Positions 43,811 through 51,908 of a stretch of DNA of 64,000 bases are shown piece by piece. Within the stretch, counting starts at the first letter, position 1. The number at the start of each line of letters is the position of its first letter. Under the pieces are notes generated by a model. The model searched no databases. It was not told the origin of the DNA and was given only the letters and a program-made list of their open reading frames with translations. The DNA is from Pseudoalteromonas luteoviolacea (GTDB lineage: Bacteria > Pseudomonadota > Gammaproteobacteria > Enterobacterales > Alteromonadaceae). Location of the stretch: the NCBI RefSeq assembly GCF_018100925.1, contig NZ_JAGJEH010000005.1, positions 1-64,000 on the forward strand. The letters are read 5' to 3'. The position numbers and the translations under genes are program-made.

Positions 43811-44473
43811 TTAAGGTATAAACCAGTAAAAGTCGCCAGTGTAGCCGTTGTCTAGGAAAAACTGTTTCCAGTCATCAACATGCATGATAGTTTTGGCGGT
43901 TAAAGCCCACTCAAGCATGCGCTCTTTTTCTTCATCATTGCGATAGGCATCTACTGTGATGAAGGATTTTCCACGGCTCACACGTTCAATTTCCTTTAAT
44001 GCAAGCGCACATTCTTGTTCGTCTAAGTTGTGGATAGTGTTGATTGACATCACAACGTCAAAACTGTTGTCGTCAAACGGAAGGTTTTTTGCATTTCCTT
44101 GAGTCAGGATATCCTTCACTTCTTCTTTGGCATTTTCGAGTGCATACTCAGAAATGTCTATACCATGTAGTTTTATCCCAGGGATAAGTTGCTGTAAGTC
44201 ATACAACATAAAGCCTTTGGCACAGCCAACATCCAGTAAACTGGTTTGCTCACTTAAGCCAAAGTGTGCTTTTAAGTCAGGTACAACCGGTTGCCAAAAG
44301 CGAGAAAAGTAACTAAAACCACCATAACCATATGTGCGGTCGCCATCAAAAAAGTCTTTACCGTATTGCCTAGCAATTTCCCTGTCAGCTTCGGTGATCA
44401 CATTCGCTCTGCCCTTAGTGTCTCGTTTTGACTTTGGGTAGTTTTTCAATAGGTCTATTTCTTGTCCTAGCAT
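43811..44473 (-). CDS. Class I SAM-dependent methyltransferase
   Basis: A 220-residue methyltransferase with motif I SLLDVGCAKGFMLYDL and the acidic loop LHGIDISEYALENA. NLPFDDNSFDVVMSIN is the post-motif strand. The N-terminal segment is rich in Arg and Lys. It is probably a sugar O- or N-methyltransferase. It lies between the GSCFA gene and a dehydratase gene with spacers of 36 and 7 bp. Confidence 0.8.
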   Translation of the reverse strand: MLGQEIDLLKNYPKSKRDTKGRANVITEADREIARQYGKDFFDGDRTYGYGGFSYFSRFWQPVVPDLKAHFGLSEQTSLLDVGCAKGFMLYDLQQLIPGIKLHGIDISEYALENAKEEVKDILTQGNAKNLPFDDNSFDVVMSINTIHNLDEQECALALKEIERVSRGKSFITVDAYRNDEEKERMLEWALTAKTIMHVDDWKQFFLDNGYTGDFYWFIP

Positions 44474-44480
44474 AGAGTTC

Positions 44481-45476
44481 TCACGGTTTATGAATATATG
44501 AATCTGGTAGTTGTTTTAAATCGCCAAGGTGTTTTTGAACCCACGCAATTGTGCGCTCAAGTCCATTTTCTAACGATACTTGATCTTGCCAATTTAACTC
44601 GCCACGTAGCTTTTGTGCATCAAGCAAGTATGCTGCATCTTTTCCGAGGCGGTCTTCAGTGACTTCGCAAACTTGCTCAAACGGCACCTGCAGCATGTCA
44701 CAAAGAAGCTCAACCAGTGCTCTAATTGAGATAGTTCGCTCGGTAGATATGTGATAGATATCACCAAGTTGACCGTGTTGCGCAATGGCTTGGGTTGCAC
44801 GAGAGACATCGTCAATATGTATGAAGGAGCGAGTCGAGTGTCCCCCACCATGGAGCGGAAGCACTTTACCTAACAAGGCAAATAAAATGGTGCGTGGAAT
44901 GATGCGATAGAGCTGCTGACCTTCACCGTAGACGTTTGCTGCACGAGTATAAAGTACAGGAAACTGATGCACGTCAAAAAAGGTGTGTAAGCTCATATCA
45001 GCAGCAGCCCTTGAAACGGCATATGGGGTACTTGGATTGTAATTTCTATGTTCTGGTACTAGCCCTTCACAGCTGCCATATACTTCAGGAGTTGAGATAT
45101 GAATGTATCTGTCTAAGTGGTCAATATGTCTTAGTTGGTTGTGAAATTGGATAGTAGAAACACAATTGGTCATGAACCAATGTTCAGGGTAATCCCAACT
45201 CTGTCCAACCATGCTTTGCGCAGCAAAGTTATATACGTGTTTGATCTTATGCTTTTTGACCAGTGCAATAATGTCATCTAGGTGATGGTTTAAATCAAGT
45301 TGATGAAAGTCGAGTGCGTCGCGGTTTTTTTGCCAGCTATAAGGTAATAAGGCATTATGTGGTTCTTCGGAGCGACTAGCCGCTATAACCTGATGCTCTT
45401 GAGAGAGCATATGAGCACAAAAAGAAGCGCCGGAGAAGGAGTTGCTTCCCAGTACTAATATAGGCGAGTTAGACAT
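44481..45476 (-). CDS. NAD-dependent epimerase/dehydratase (atypical SDR)
   Basis: A 331-residue extended SDR similar to GDP-mannose and dTDP-glucose 4,6-dehydratases. Two motifs deviate. The nucleotide-binding loop reads LVLGSNSFSGASF, lacking the middle glycine of GxxGxxG. The active site reads STPYAVSRAA, so the usual Tyr-x3-Lys is Tyr-x3-Arg. FIHIDDVSRATQAI and the rest of the fold are normal. It may be a specialised dehydratase or epimerase for a heptose or amino sugar nucleotide. It overlaps the isomerase gene by 8 bp. Confidence 0.78.
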   Translation of the reverse strand: MSNSPILVLGSNSFSGASFCAHMLSQEHQVIAASRSEEPHNALLPYSWQKNRDALDFHQLDLNHHLDDIIALVKKHKIKHVYNFAAQSMVGQSWDYPEHWFMTNCVSTIQFHNQLRHIDHLDRYIHISTPEVYGSCEGLVPEHRNYNPSTPYAVSRAAADMSLHTFFDVHQFPVLYTRAANVYGEGQQLYRIIPRTILFALLGKVLPLHGGGHSTRSFIHIDDVSRATQAIAQHGQLGDIYHISTERTISIRALVELLCDMLQVPFEQVCEVTEDRLGKDAAYLLDAQKLRGELNWQDQVSLENGLERTIAWVQKHLGDLKQLPDSYIHKP

Positions 45477-46080
45477 TTTTTAATTCCTGATAAAGCGCTT
45501 TCATCAATATATGGCCAATAATAACTTGTGTATCTTCAGATATTTGCATGTCTTGAACATCAAAATGAAATACTTGATCTAACATGGGTTTAGCTTTACC
45601 CCCTTTAAACCCAAGAATACCAACCGTAGTCATCCCAATTGCCTGAGCTTGTGAGATCGCATTAATGATGTTCTGAGAGTTGCCACTTCCAGATAAAACC
45701 AACAATAGGTCATTTGAATTCGCTTTGACTTTAAGTTGGTGACTGAATATGTTCTCGTAACCAATATCGTTACCAAGACATGTGAGCACCGAGCTATTGG
45801 CTGCAAGCGCTTCTACTTTAATGGCATTGCCTTGAGGGTTGATGCCAAAAGTGAAGTCGTTGGCAAGGTGAATAGCATTGGCTGCTGAGCCCCCATTGCC
45901 ACAAATAAATAAGGTGCCGTTTTGCCTTTTCATTTCCAGTAGACTATCAACAAGTCGCGCTATTTGCTTTGTATCGAGTTGCTGTAACACGCAGCTAAGT
46001 GTATCGGTGTACGCTTGCGCTATGGATTCTGCAGGGTGTTGGACTGGCAGCTCAGAAACTGCACCTTGTTTATTGCTCAT
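45469..46080 (-). CDS. gmhA: SIS-domain sugar isomerase (GmhA-like)
   Basis: A 203-residue protein from ATG 46080, which overlaps the preceding stop as ATGA. FICGNGGSAANAIHLANDF and LLLVLSGSGNSQNI are the phosphosugar-binding loops of the SIS fold, and ISEDTQVIIGHIL is the GmhA-type C-terminal helix. GmhA converts sedoheptulose 7-phosphate to D-glycero-D-manno-heptose 7-phosphate. With the kinase/nucleotidyltransferase fusion and the nucleotidyltransferase downstream it suggests a dedicated heptose branch. Confidence 0.75.
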   Translation of the reverse strand: MSNKQGAVSELPVQHPAESIAQAYTDTLSCVLQQLDTKQIARLVDSLLEMKRQNGTLFICGNGGSAANAIHLANDFTFGINPQGNAIKVEALAANSSVLTCLGNDIGYENIFSHQLKVKANSNDLLLVLSGSGNSQNIINAISQAQAIGMTTVGILGFKGGKAKPMLDQVFHFDVQDMQISEDTQVIIGHILMKALYQELKNV

Positions 46081-47024
46081 AGTACTTCTCGTTGCATCCA
46101 CTTTAGGTTGTAAAAACGATCTTGATCTTCCAACTCTCCATTTTCAAAAGCAGTGATCAATTCGCCGATGGCGGTGTTTACATCCTTTTTAGGTTTAAAA
46201 CCGGTTGCCAATAGTTTGTCAGAGTTGATTCTGTAGCACCTAGGGTCATTAGAAGGTGTGACTTCTATTTCGCAATTCACTTTGCTTTGCACCATTTTGG
46301 CAATATCCATGATCGAGATATTTTCAAAACCAGCATTAAATATGCCAGAAGTTTTTTCTGGGTGCTCAAGCATGTAGATATACAGGTCGGTAATATCATC
46401 GATGTGAATATTAGGGCGAACTTGCGCACCACCAAACACTGTGATCTTCTTGTTTTTAAGCGCTTGCATTGTCAACATATTGACAGAGACATCAAGACGC
46501 ATACGCGCTGAGAGGCCACATACGGTTGCAGGCCTAACAATTTGCACTGCCATATCATCTGCATAGCTCAGTAGCACGCGTTCAGCAACCATTTTGGTTT
46601 TGTTGTATTCTGAGATCGGTTCAAGAGATAGATCTTCAGTTACTTGCTCCTCATCCTTAACACCGTATACGCTGCCTGAAGAGGCATATATAAACTGTTT
46701 TATGCCAGACTTTTTAGCTTTATCAGCGAGTTGCATCGTAGCCAATGCGCTGACTTCCCAAGTTAACTTAGGGTTTAAGTCGCCGCATGGGTCATTGGCG
46801 ATAGACGCCAAATGAATAATGCTATCGATACCAGTTAAATCAATTGAATGAGTGTCTCTTACATCACCTTTTACTACAGTAAGATTAGGGTGTGTAGGTA
46901 GGAAATTGCCAAACCACTGTGTGTCTAAAGCGACGACACGATAGCCTTTATTTAAAAGCTTAGGTACTAAAACGGTGCCTTTGTAGCCTGTTGCACCAGT
47001 TACTAAAATCGTTTTCTCGTTCAT
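46077..47024 (-). CDS. NAD-dependent sugar epimerase/dehydratase
   Basis: A 315-residue extended SDR from ATG 47024 (MNEKTILVTGATGYKGTVLV). The nucleotide-binding motif is complete, ASSGSVYG precedes the active site, and EYNKTKMVAE holds the catalytic Tyr and Lys. PNIHIDDITDLYIYML is the conserved late motif. It acts on a nucleotide sugar; 4-epimerase or reductase roles are equally likely from sequence. It is coupled to the SIS gene by ATGA. Confidence 0.82.
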   Translation of the reverse strand: MNEKTILVTGATGYKGTVLVPKLLNKGYRVVALDTQWFGNFLPTHPNLTVVKGDVRDTHSIDLTGIDSIIHLASIANDPCGDLNPKLTWEVSALATMQLADKAKKSGIKQFIYASSGSVYGVKDEEQVTEDLSLEPISEYNKTKMVAERVLLSYADDMAVQIVRPATVCGLSARMRLDVSVNMLTMQALKNKKITVFGGAQVRPNIHIDDITDLYIYMLEHPEKTSGIFNAGFENISIMDIAKMVQSKVNCEIEVTPSNDPRCYRINSDKLLATGFKPKKDVNTAIGELITAFENGELEDQDRFYNLKWMQREVL

Positions 47025-47049
47025 GTTTTCTCTGCTCGGAATTACTGTA

Positions 47050-48114
47050 TTACTCTGCGATTGCATAGAGCACGATCTCATTACAAAAATCGCCGTGTGC
47101 ATGTAAGTAAAATTGATATTCGCTGTGGAGTTCTTCAATTAACTCAGCTATTTGCCATAAGTGTTCTGGGTGGTGATACACTGAGATTGCAAGGTTCGGC
47201 TTAAAATCGGTAATAATCTCAGATGCACCTTTCAAGGCTTCAATTTCTGCGCCTTCCACATCCATTTTTATATAGTTGGGTGCGAGCCCATAACAAACAT
47301 CATCTATTTTTGCGACCTGCAAGCTATTGCTTTGTGTATTCGCATCTTCAGTTATCTTGCTTTGGTCTCCGCATGAGCTAAAGCTCAGGGTTGTATTTTT
47401 AGACCACACTCCGGCTTGTTGTGTAAAAACGCGAGGAAATACGCCGCTCTTCCCTCGGAGTCTAGTCATTAATTTGTGATAGTTTTTTGGGTCGGGCTCA
47501 AAACAAACGATACTGTCGAACTCGATATCATATTGCTGCGTAATGTTTGTGGCGAGCTGCAGCGTATCCCCGTTAAAGGCACCACAATCAACCATTTTAA
47601 ATGGCGCTTGAACTAGGCCTTTTGACATCAGTTCTTTTGGAAAATACTGGGTTTCCCAATCATTTTCCAAATACGTATCATGATTTGGGTTTTGTCTAAA
47701 CTTTCTGATCCGCTCTAAACACTGCTTGCTTTGGGCATTGGCCAGTTTATTGTGAAGTTTATCTAATTGGTCAACAAACTGAATTTCACTTTGCTGTAGC
47801 GCTTGCTTATGTGAATCGTCAAAAAAGGCATCAAATATATATTTAAACCCTGTCATCACTTCATTTAAGTTATAACAGTTTTTAAAGCCTTTGAGTTCAA
47901 GTTGCTTTTTGACCACTTGGCTTAGACACGAAAGTGACACTAGAACAGGCGTTTCACTCGGCTCTACGGCATCAGGTTTATAAATTGGGACGCCTTTGTA
48001 GCTATCTTCAGTTGAGTATAAGTCAATGAAAAATAATACATTGTCACCCTGTTTAGACATGGCGTCGAAAATGGCCTTACCATTGCCACCCGCACCATAA
48101 ATAATATATTCCAT
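47050..48114 (-). CDS. FkbM-type methyltransferase with PglD-like N-terminus
   Basis: A 354-residue protein. The N-terminal 90 residues (MEYIIYGAGGNGKAIFDAMS; VPIYKPDAVEP) resemble the sugar-nucleotide-sensing N-terminal domain of PglD-type acetyltransferases. The C-terminal part is an FkbM methyltransferase: MVDCGAFNGDTLQLAT for SAM binding and NYIKMDVEGAEIEALKGA as the family hallmark. It probably O-methylates a sugar. It lies 8 bp after the cytidylyltransferase gene. Confidence 0.82.
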   Translation of the reverse strand: MEYIIYGAGGNGKAIFDAMSKQGDNVLFFIDLYSTEDSYKGVPIYKPDAVEPSETPVLVSLSCLSQVVKKQLELKGFKNCYNLNEVMTGFKYIFDAFFDDSHKQALQQSEIQFVDQLDKLHNKLANAQSKQCLERIRKFRQNPNHDTYLENDWETQYFPKELMSKGLVQAPFKMVDCGAFNGDTLQLATNITQQYDIEFDSIVCFEPDPKNYHKLMTRLRGKSGVFPRVFTQQAGVWSKNTTLSFSSCGDQSKITEDANTQSNSLQVAKIDDVCYGLAPNYIKMDVEGAEIEALKGASEIITDFKPNLAISVYHHPEHLWQIAELIEELHSEYQFYLHAHGDFCNEIVLYAIAE

Positions 48115-48122
48115 TGTTTCCC

Positions 48123-48848
48123 CTAAACAGTTTTTTGACTTACGTGTTTATTTATATCGGTAAGTTCAGGCTTTTCCTTTAATTGTTTTTTTAGCTCGAG
48201 ATAGGAAAAATCAAGGCTATCGCCAAACTGAGCATAAATTGCTTTAATTGCGGTATAGTCATCTGGTTCATCAAGCGTGAGACGCCAGTGGTCCAAAGAC
48301 TCTCCTTCGGCAAATGAGTACGTTGATATCGAGCAAAACTTTGCCATACCAAGTGTCACATGCTCTCTATCGGGCGCGCTGGTGGCCAGAAGATGGGTCT
48401 TTTTCAGTAATTGGTATGAAAACGCGGTGCAATCCAACCCTCTAGGGTACCCGCTGTGCGGTCCAAGGTTGACAATATCATATTGAGATTGACGGTGTTT
48501 CTCTATGACTTGCCTCGTCAATTGAGGATCAATGAGAGGGCAATCACTTGTCAGTCTCACTATGGTCGTATCGTCAGTTGCGCCGAATTGAGTGGCCGCT
48601 TCGTAATAACGCGATAACACGTCTTCGGTGCTGCCTTGATAATATTTTATTTTATTCTGTTTACAGAGTTCGACAATGGGGGCTTCCGTACCGTCATTCG
48701 TGGTCGCAATTACGATGTGATCTTTAAACTCATTGAGCCTTTGCAGCATAACCTGTAAGACGGTTGAATTACACAATGGTAAGAGTACTTTTCCCGCTAA
48801 ACGGGTTGACGTCATTCGCGCTTGAATGATGATTTGAACGTTTTCCAT
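48123..48848 (-). CDS. pseF: Nonulosonic acid cytidylyltransferase (PseF/SpsF-like)
   Basis: A 241-residue protein from ATG 48848 (MENVQIIIQARMTSTRLAGK). IIIQARMTSTRLAGKVLL is the SpsF/NeuA-type CTP-binding start, and VRLTSDCPLIDP the metal-binding segment. In a pse cluster it would activate pseudaminic acid with CTP to CMP-Pse, the donor for Maf. The sequence is closer in style to the SpsF group than to classical PseF, so the symbol is by context. It is the first gene of the long minus-strand operon, divergent from pseI. Confidence 0.7.
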   Translation of the reverse strand: MENVQIIIQARMTSTRLAGKVLLPLCNSTVLQVMLQRLNEFKDHIVIATTNDGTEAPIVELCKQNKIKYYQGSTEDVLSRYYEAATQFGATDDTTIVRLTSDCPLIDPQLTRQVIEKHRQSQYDIVNLGPHSGYPRGLDCTAFSYQLLKKTHLLATSAPDREHVTLGMAKFCSISTYSFAEGESLDHWRLTLDEPDDYTAIKAIYAQFGDSLDFSYLELKKQLKEKPELTDINKHVSQKTV

Positions 48849-48975
48849 CGAAGTCGTTGTTATCATTATAATTGCGTTCAATATAGCAAATCATTACACT
48901 CAAATACAGAATAAAAAAGTGATTGTGTGCGTTGTATTTATTGGTGTTGGGTGCTTTTTGTACCAATGTTAATTG

Positions 48976-48992
48976 TCGGCGCGATATTTGCT
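48976..48992 (+). promoter_or_regulatory. Possible sigma-54 promoter of pseI
   Basis: TCGGCGCGATATTTGCTT contains GG-N10-GC spacing and a good -12 box (TTTGCT), but a weak -24 (TCGGCGC). Its start site, near 49003, would fit the GTG start at 49033. If real, it places the pse genes under flagellar control. Confidence 0.4.
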
Positions 48993-49032
48993 TACACAGT
49001 TAAAGTTATATGCCAAAAAAGAAGAGAGCATT

Positions 49033-50073
49033 GTGAATTTTAAATCTCAATTCCAAATTGCAGGCAGGGATGTTGGTCATGACTTTCCATGTTATATCAT
49101 TGCCGAGATGTCAGCTAATCACGGTCAATCACTGACTAAAGCCAAAGAATTAGTATACGCCGCCAAAGAGGCTGGTGCCGATGCGATTAAATTGCAAACA
49201 TACACCGCAGATACGCTTACGATGAATTGTAAGTTGCCACACTTTGAAGCAACAGGCCCCTGGCAAGGTCAATATTTATACGACCTTTATCAAGGCGCTT
49301 ACATGCCTTGGGATTTTCATGCTGAGCTATTTGAACTGGCAAATAAATTGGAGCTGACTTGTTTTTCCTCTCCATTTGATAAATCAGCTGTCGATTTACT
49401 CGAACAATTTGATGCCCCAGCATATAAAATTGCTTCTCCAGAGCTTATCGATCATCAATTGATCCGAGATGTCGCGGCAACTAAAAAGCCCGTGATTATG
49501 TCAACGGGCGGGGCGACGCTTACTGAAATTGCAGAAGCCGTTAAAGTAGCTCATGATGCTGGGATTGAAGAGTTGGCTTTGATGAAGTGCACGAGCACCT
49601 ATCCAGCGCCTGCTGAGTCAATAAATTTACGAACAATGCCGCATCTGCGCGATGCGTTTGGCTGCCCTGTTGGTTTGTCCGATCATACACTCGGCAATGA
49701 TGTGCCTCTGGCGTCTGTGGCAGTGGGGGCGTGTATGATTGAAAAGCACTTCGTATTAGACAAAAAAGACAACACTGCTGATAGCTTTTTTTCGATGACC
49801 CCTGATGAGTTAAAAGCTTTGGTCCACGGTGTGCGACAAATAGAAAAAGCCATGGGGACGGTTCACTATCCGAGTGAGGCATCTAAAGCCCGTCGTTGCG
49901 TTTATATCGTCAAAGATATTCAGGCCAACGAAGTTTTGACTGCGGAACATTTAAGACAAATGCGTCCCGGAGGTGGAGAAATTATGCCTAAAGAGTTGCC
50001 TAACTTGATAGGTCGCAGAGTAAACAAGCCGTTGATTTGCGGCACGCAGCTACGTTGGGAGGACATGCTGTAA
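49033..50073 (+). CDS. pseI: Pseudaminic acid synthase
   Basis: A 346-residue synthase that condenses phosphoenolpyruvate with 2,4-diacylamino-2,4,6-trideoxy-L-altrose to make pseudaminic acid. The NeuB domain shows YIIAEMSANHGQSL and KIASPELIDHQLIR. A C-terminal SAF domain starts near RRCVYIVKDIQANE and includes LRQMRPGGGEIMP. I chose the GTG at 49033, preceded by GAAGAGAG; a TTG at 48973 would fall on the candidate promoter. The ACP gene starts within its stop (TAATG). Confidence 0.9.
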   Translation: MNFKSQFQIAGRDVGHDFPCYIIAEMSANHGQSLTKAKELVYAAKEAGADAIKLQTYTADTLTMNCKLPHFEATGPWQGQYLYDLYQGAYMPWDFHAELFELANKLELTCFSSPFDKSAVDLLEQFDAPAYKIASPELIDHQLIRDVAATKKPVIMSTGGATLTEIAEAVKVAHDAGIEELALMKCTSTYPAPAESINLRTMPHLRDAFGCPVGLSDHTLGNDVPLASVAVGACMIEKHFVLDKKDNTADSFFSMTPDELKALVHGVRQIEKAMGTVHYPSEASKARRCVYIVKDIQANEVLTAEHLRQMRPGGGEIMPKELPNLIGRRVNKPLICGTQLRWEDML

Positions 50074-50321
50074 TGGCTACAAAAGAAGCATTACTAGAAT
50101 ACATTCAGCAATTTATGGAAGAGCGTGGCGTTTTGTTAAGCTCTTCAGAGCTGGAAAGTTACAACTTTATTTCGGAAGGTGCTCTAGATTCATTTGAGAT
50201 CCTCTCTTTAACAATGGGGCTTGAGGCACATTTCTCGATTGAGGTATCGCCTTCATTACTGTTAGATGAAAGTAATGCCATTGTCGGTAATCTAGTGACT
50301 GCAGTGCTGGAACAGGCATGA
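50073..50321 (+). CDS. Acyl carrier protein 2
   Basis: An 82-residue acyl carrier protein. The phosphopantetheine Ser is Ser40 in EGALDSFEILSL. It lies between pseI and pseG, overlapping both (TAATG and ATGA), an unusual position for an ACP. A carrier here suggests the N-acyl group on the altrosamine intermediate comes from an acyl-ACP instead of acetyl-CoA, working with the adenylating enzyme two genes on. Confidence 0.88.
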   Translation: MATKEALLEYIQQFMEERGVLLSSSELESYNFISEGALDSFEILSLTMGLEAHFSIEVSPSLLLDESNAIVGNLVTAVLEQA

Positions 50322-51907
50322 TAGCTTTTCGGGTTGATACACAGTGTGGTTTGGGCCACTTTATGCGTATGAAGTGGCTCGCTGTAGCGCTTGAAGGTAG
50401 AGGCGCTAAGACAGTGTTTTTTGTCGATGAAAACACAACTGTTGGTGAGTTTATAGCGCCGCTACAAGCGAAAATTGTCTGGGTGCCTAAGTTTCAAAGC
50501 TGTCGAGAGGATGCTGAGTTTTGCTTATCCTATTTAGACGCTCAAGCCATGAATATTCAATGGTTCGTATTGGATGGTTATGGCTTTGATGTGACGTGGG
50601 AGGACAGGGCCCAGCAGCAAGGTATTCAACTCATGAGTATGGATGATTTGGGTCGCGAACATCACGCAGATCTGGTTGTTGATATGAAATGGGCTGGTAA
50701 GGATACTCACTCAAGATATGAGAGTTTGGTGGCACCGGGTACAGACTGTTTGCTAGGACCTGAATTTGCCATTCTTGCTCCTGAATATCAGGAAAATGAA
50801 AGCTTAGAGCCAAGGCCGGATACTATTACTTTTTCATTGGGTGGCGGCGGAGATTGGACTCAACTTACAGAGGTTATTGAACAACTTTGCCATTGTAGTG
50901 AGCAAACGTGCAATATATTGGCTGTGATAGGGCCAAAAGCGCTGAATACCGAAAAGTTACGCCAAATAGAGAGTCAATTCGACAATTTAGTACTAGTCGA
51001 TGCGCCTAAGAGTTTGGCATCTATTTACAGAAAAACGGGGTTATTTGTCGGTGCGCTTGGTACATCTTTGTACGAATTAGCTGTGACGAAAACACCTGCA
51101 CTGACTTTCTCGCTTGCTGTAAACCAACATAACGAAATTGAAAATTTACAAGATCTTGGGCACTATTATCACGTTTCGGATCTGCTAAATTACCCTATTA
51201 ATACTGTCGCTAAGCTTATTTTTACGTTATTTGAACATCGCGCAACCATCGCAGAGCAGAGAAGATACCCTGACGTTCATGTAGATGGCTTGGGCCGAGA
51301 ACGCATCGCAGATATCTTGCTAGGGACACCAGTGAAGCAACGCAAACAGCTTCAATCTGAGCCTAGCAATGGCGTTGAGGTTGTTTCTGAGCTGTCTGAT
51401 TCGCTTCACGTACGCAAAGTCACAAACAATGATGTAAATGGTTATTTGCAAGCACGCAATCGCGCTGAAAATATGTGGCGCATGACGATAACAGATACCA
51501 TAAAGGAAATTGATCACTATGTATGGTGGTTTAACAACAATCGTCATTCGTATGTGTTAGAAAAAGACAGCAAGCCGCTCATTTATGTGTGGCATCAGGT
51601 GTATCGAGAGGACCAGCAAGATTACCTCTTTGGTGGATGGTTTGCCGCCAGCAATGACGTTAACTTTGTACACGCACAACTTATTCTAAAGTGGCAGCTA
51701 GAATACTGCGCAGCGCAACACTCAGAGGCAGTGTGGTTGGCTGTGATCAACAAAGACAATAAATTTGTAAATTTGTTGAACCAAAAGGAAGGCTTTGTAA
51801 CTTTGACACCAGAGTCTCAAGAATTTTCCGTCACGCAAAGGTTATTTCCTCAAGCATCAGAAGATGAGTTTAATTATGTCGCAAAGTTCCCAGCGAGTAG
51901 AGCCTAA
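50318..51907 (+). CDS. pseG: PseG hydrolase fused to a GNAT-like acyltransferase
   Basis: A 529-residue protein with two parts. Residues 1-345 are PseG: DTQCGLGHFMRMKWLA at 7-22 (His14) and the GT-B-like segments FSLGGGGDWTQL and GALGTSLYELA. PseG removes UDP from UDP-2,4-diacylamino-trideoxy-altrose. Residues about 375-529 are GNAT-like (LHVRKVTNNDVNGYLQARNR; SYVLEKDSKPLIYVWHQ) and match the place and size of PseH, the N-acetyltransferase that precedes PseG. The fusion covers two consecutive steps. There is no separate pseH in the window. Confidence 0.85.
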   Translation: MIAFRVDTQCGLGHFMRMKWLAVALEGRGAKTVFFVDENTTVGEFIAPLQAKIVWVPKFQSCREDAEFCLSYLDAQAMNIQWFVLDGYGFDVTWEDRAQQQGIQLMSMDDLGREHHADLVVDMKWAGKDTHSRYESLVAPGTDCLLGPEFAILAPEYQENESLEPRPDTITFSLGGGGDWTQLTEVIEQLCHCSEQTCNILAVIGPKALNTEKLRQIESQFDNLVLVDAPKSLASIYRKTGLFVGALGTSLYELAVTKTPALTFSLAVNQHNEIENLQDLGHYYHVSDLLNYPINTVAKLIFTLFEHRATIAEQRRYPDVHVDGLGRERIADILLGTPVKQRKQLQSEPSNGVEVVSELSDSLHVRKVTNNDVNGYLQARNRAENMWRMTITDTIKEIDHYVWWFNNNRHSYVLEKDSKPLIYVWHQVYREDQQDYLFGGWFAASNDVNFVHAQLILKWQLEYCAAQHSEAVWLAVINKDNKFVNLLNQKEGFVTLTPESQEFSVTQRLFPQASEDEFNYVAKFPASRA

Positions 51908-51908
51908 T

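Noticed and set aside
49033..50073. Sialic acid synthase NeuB or legionaminic acid synthase
   Set aside because: The neighbours pseB, pseC and pseG set the substrate as the L-altro compound; sequence alone does not favour NeuB.
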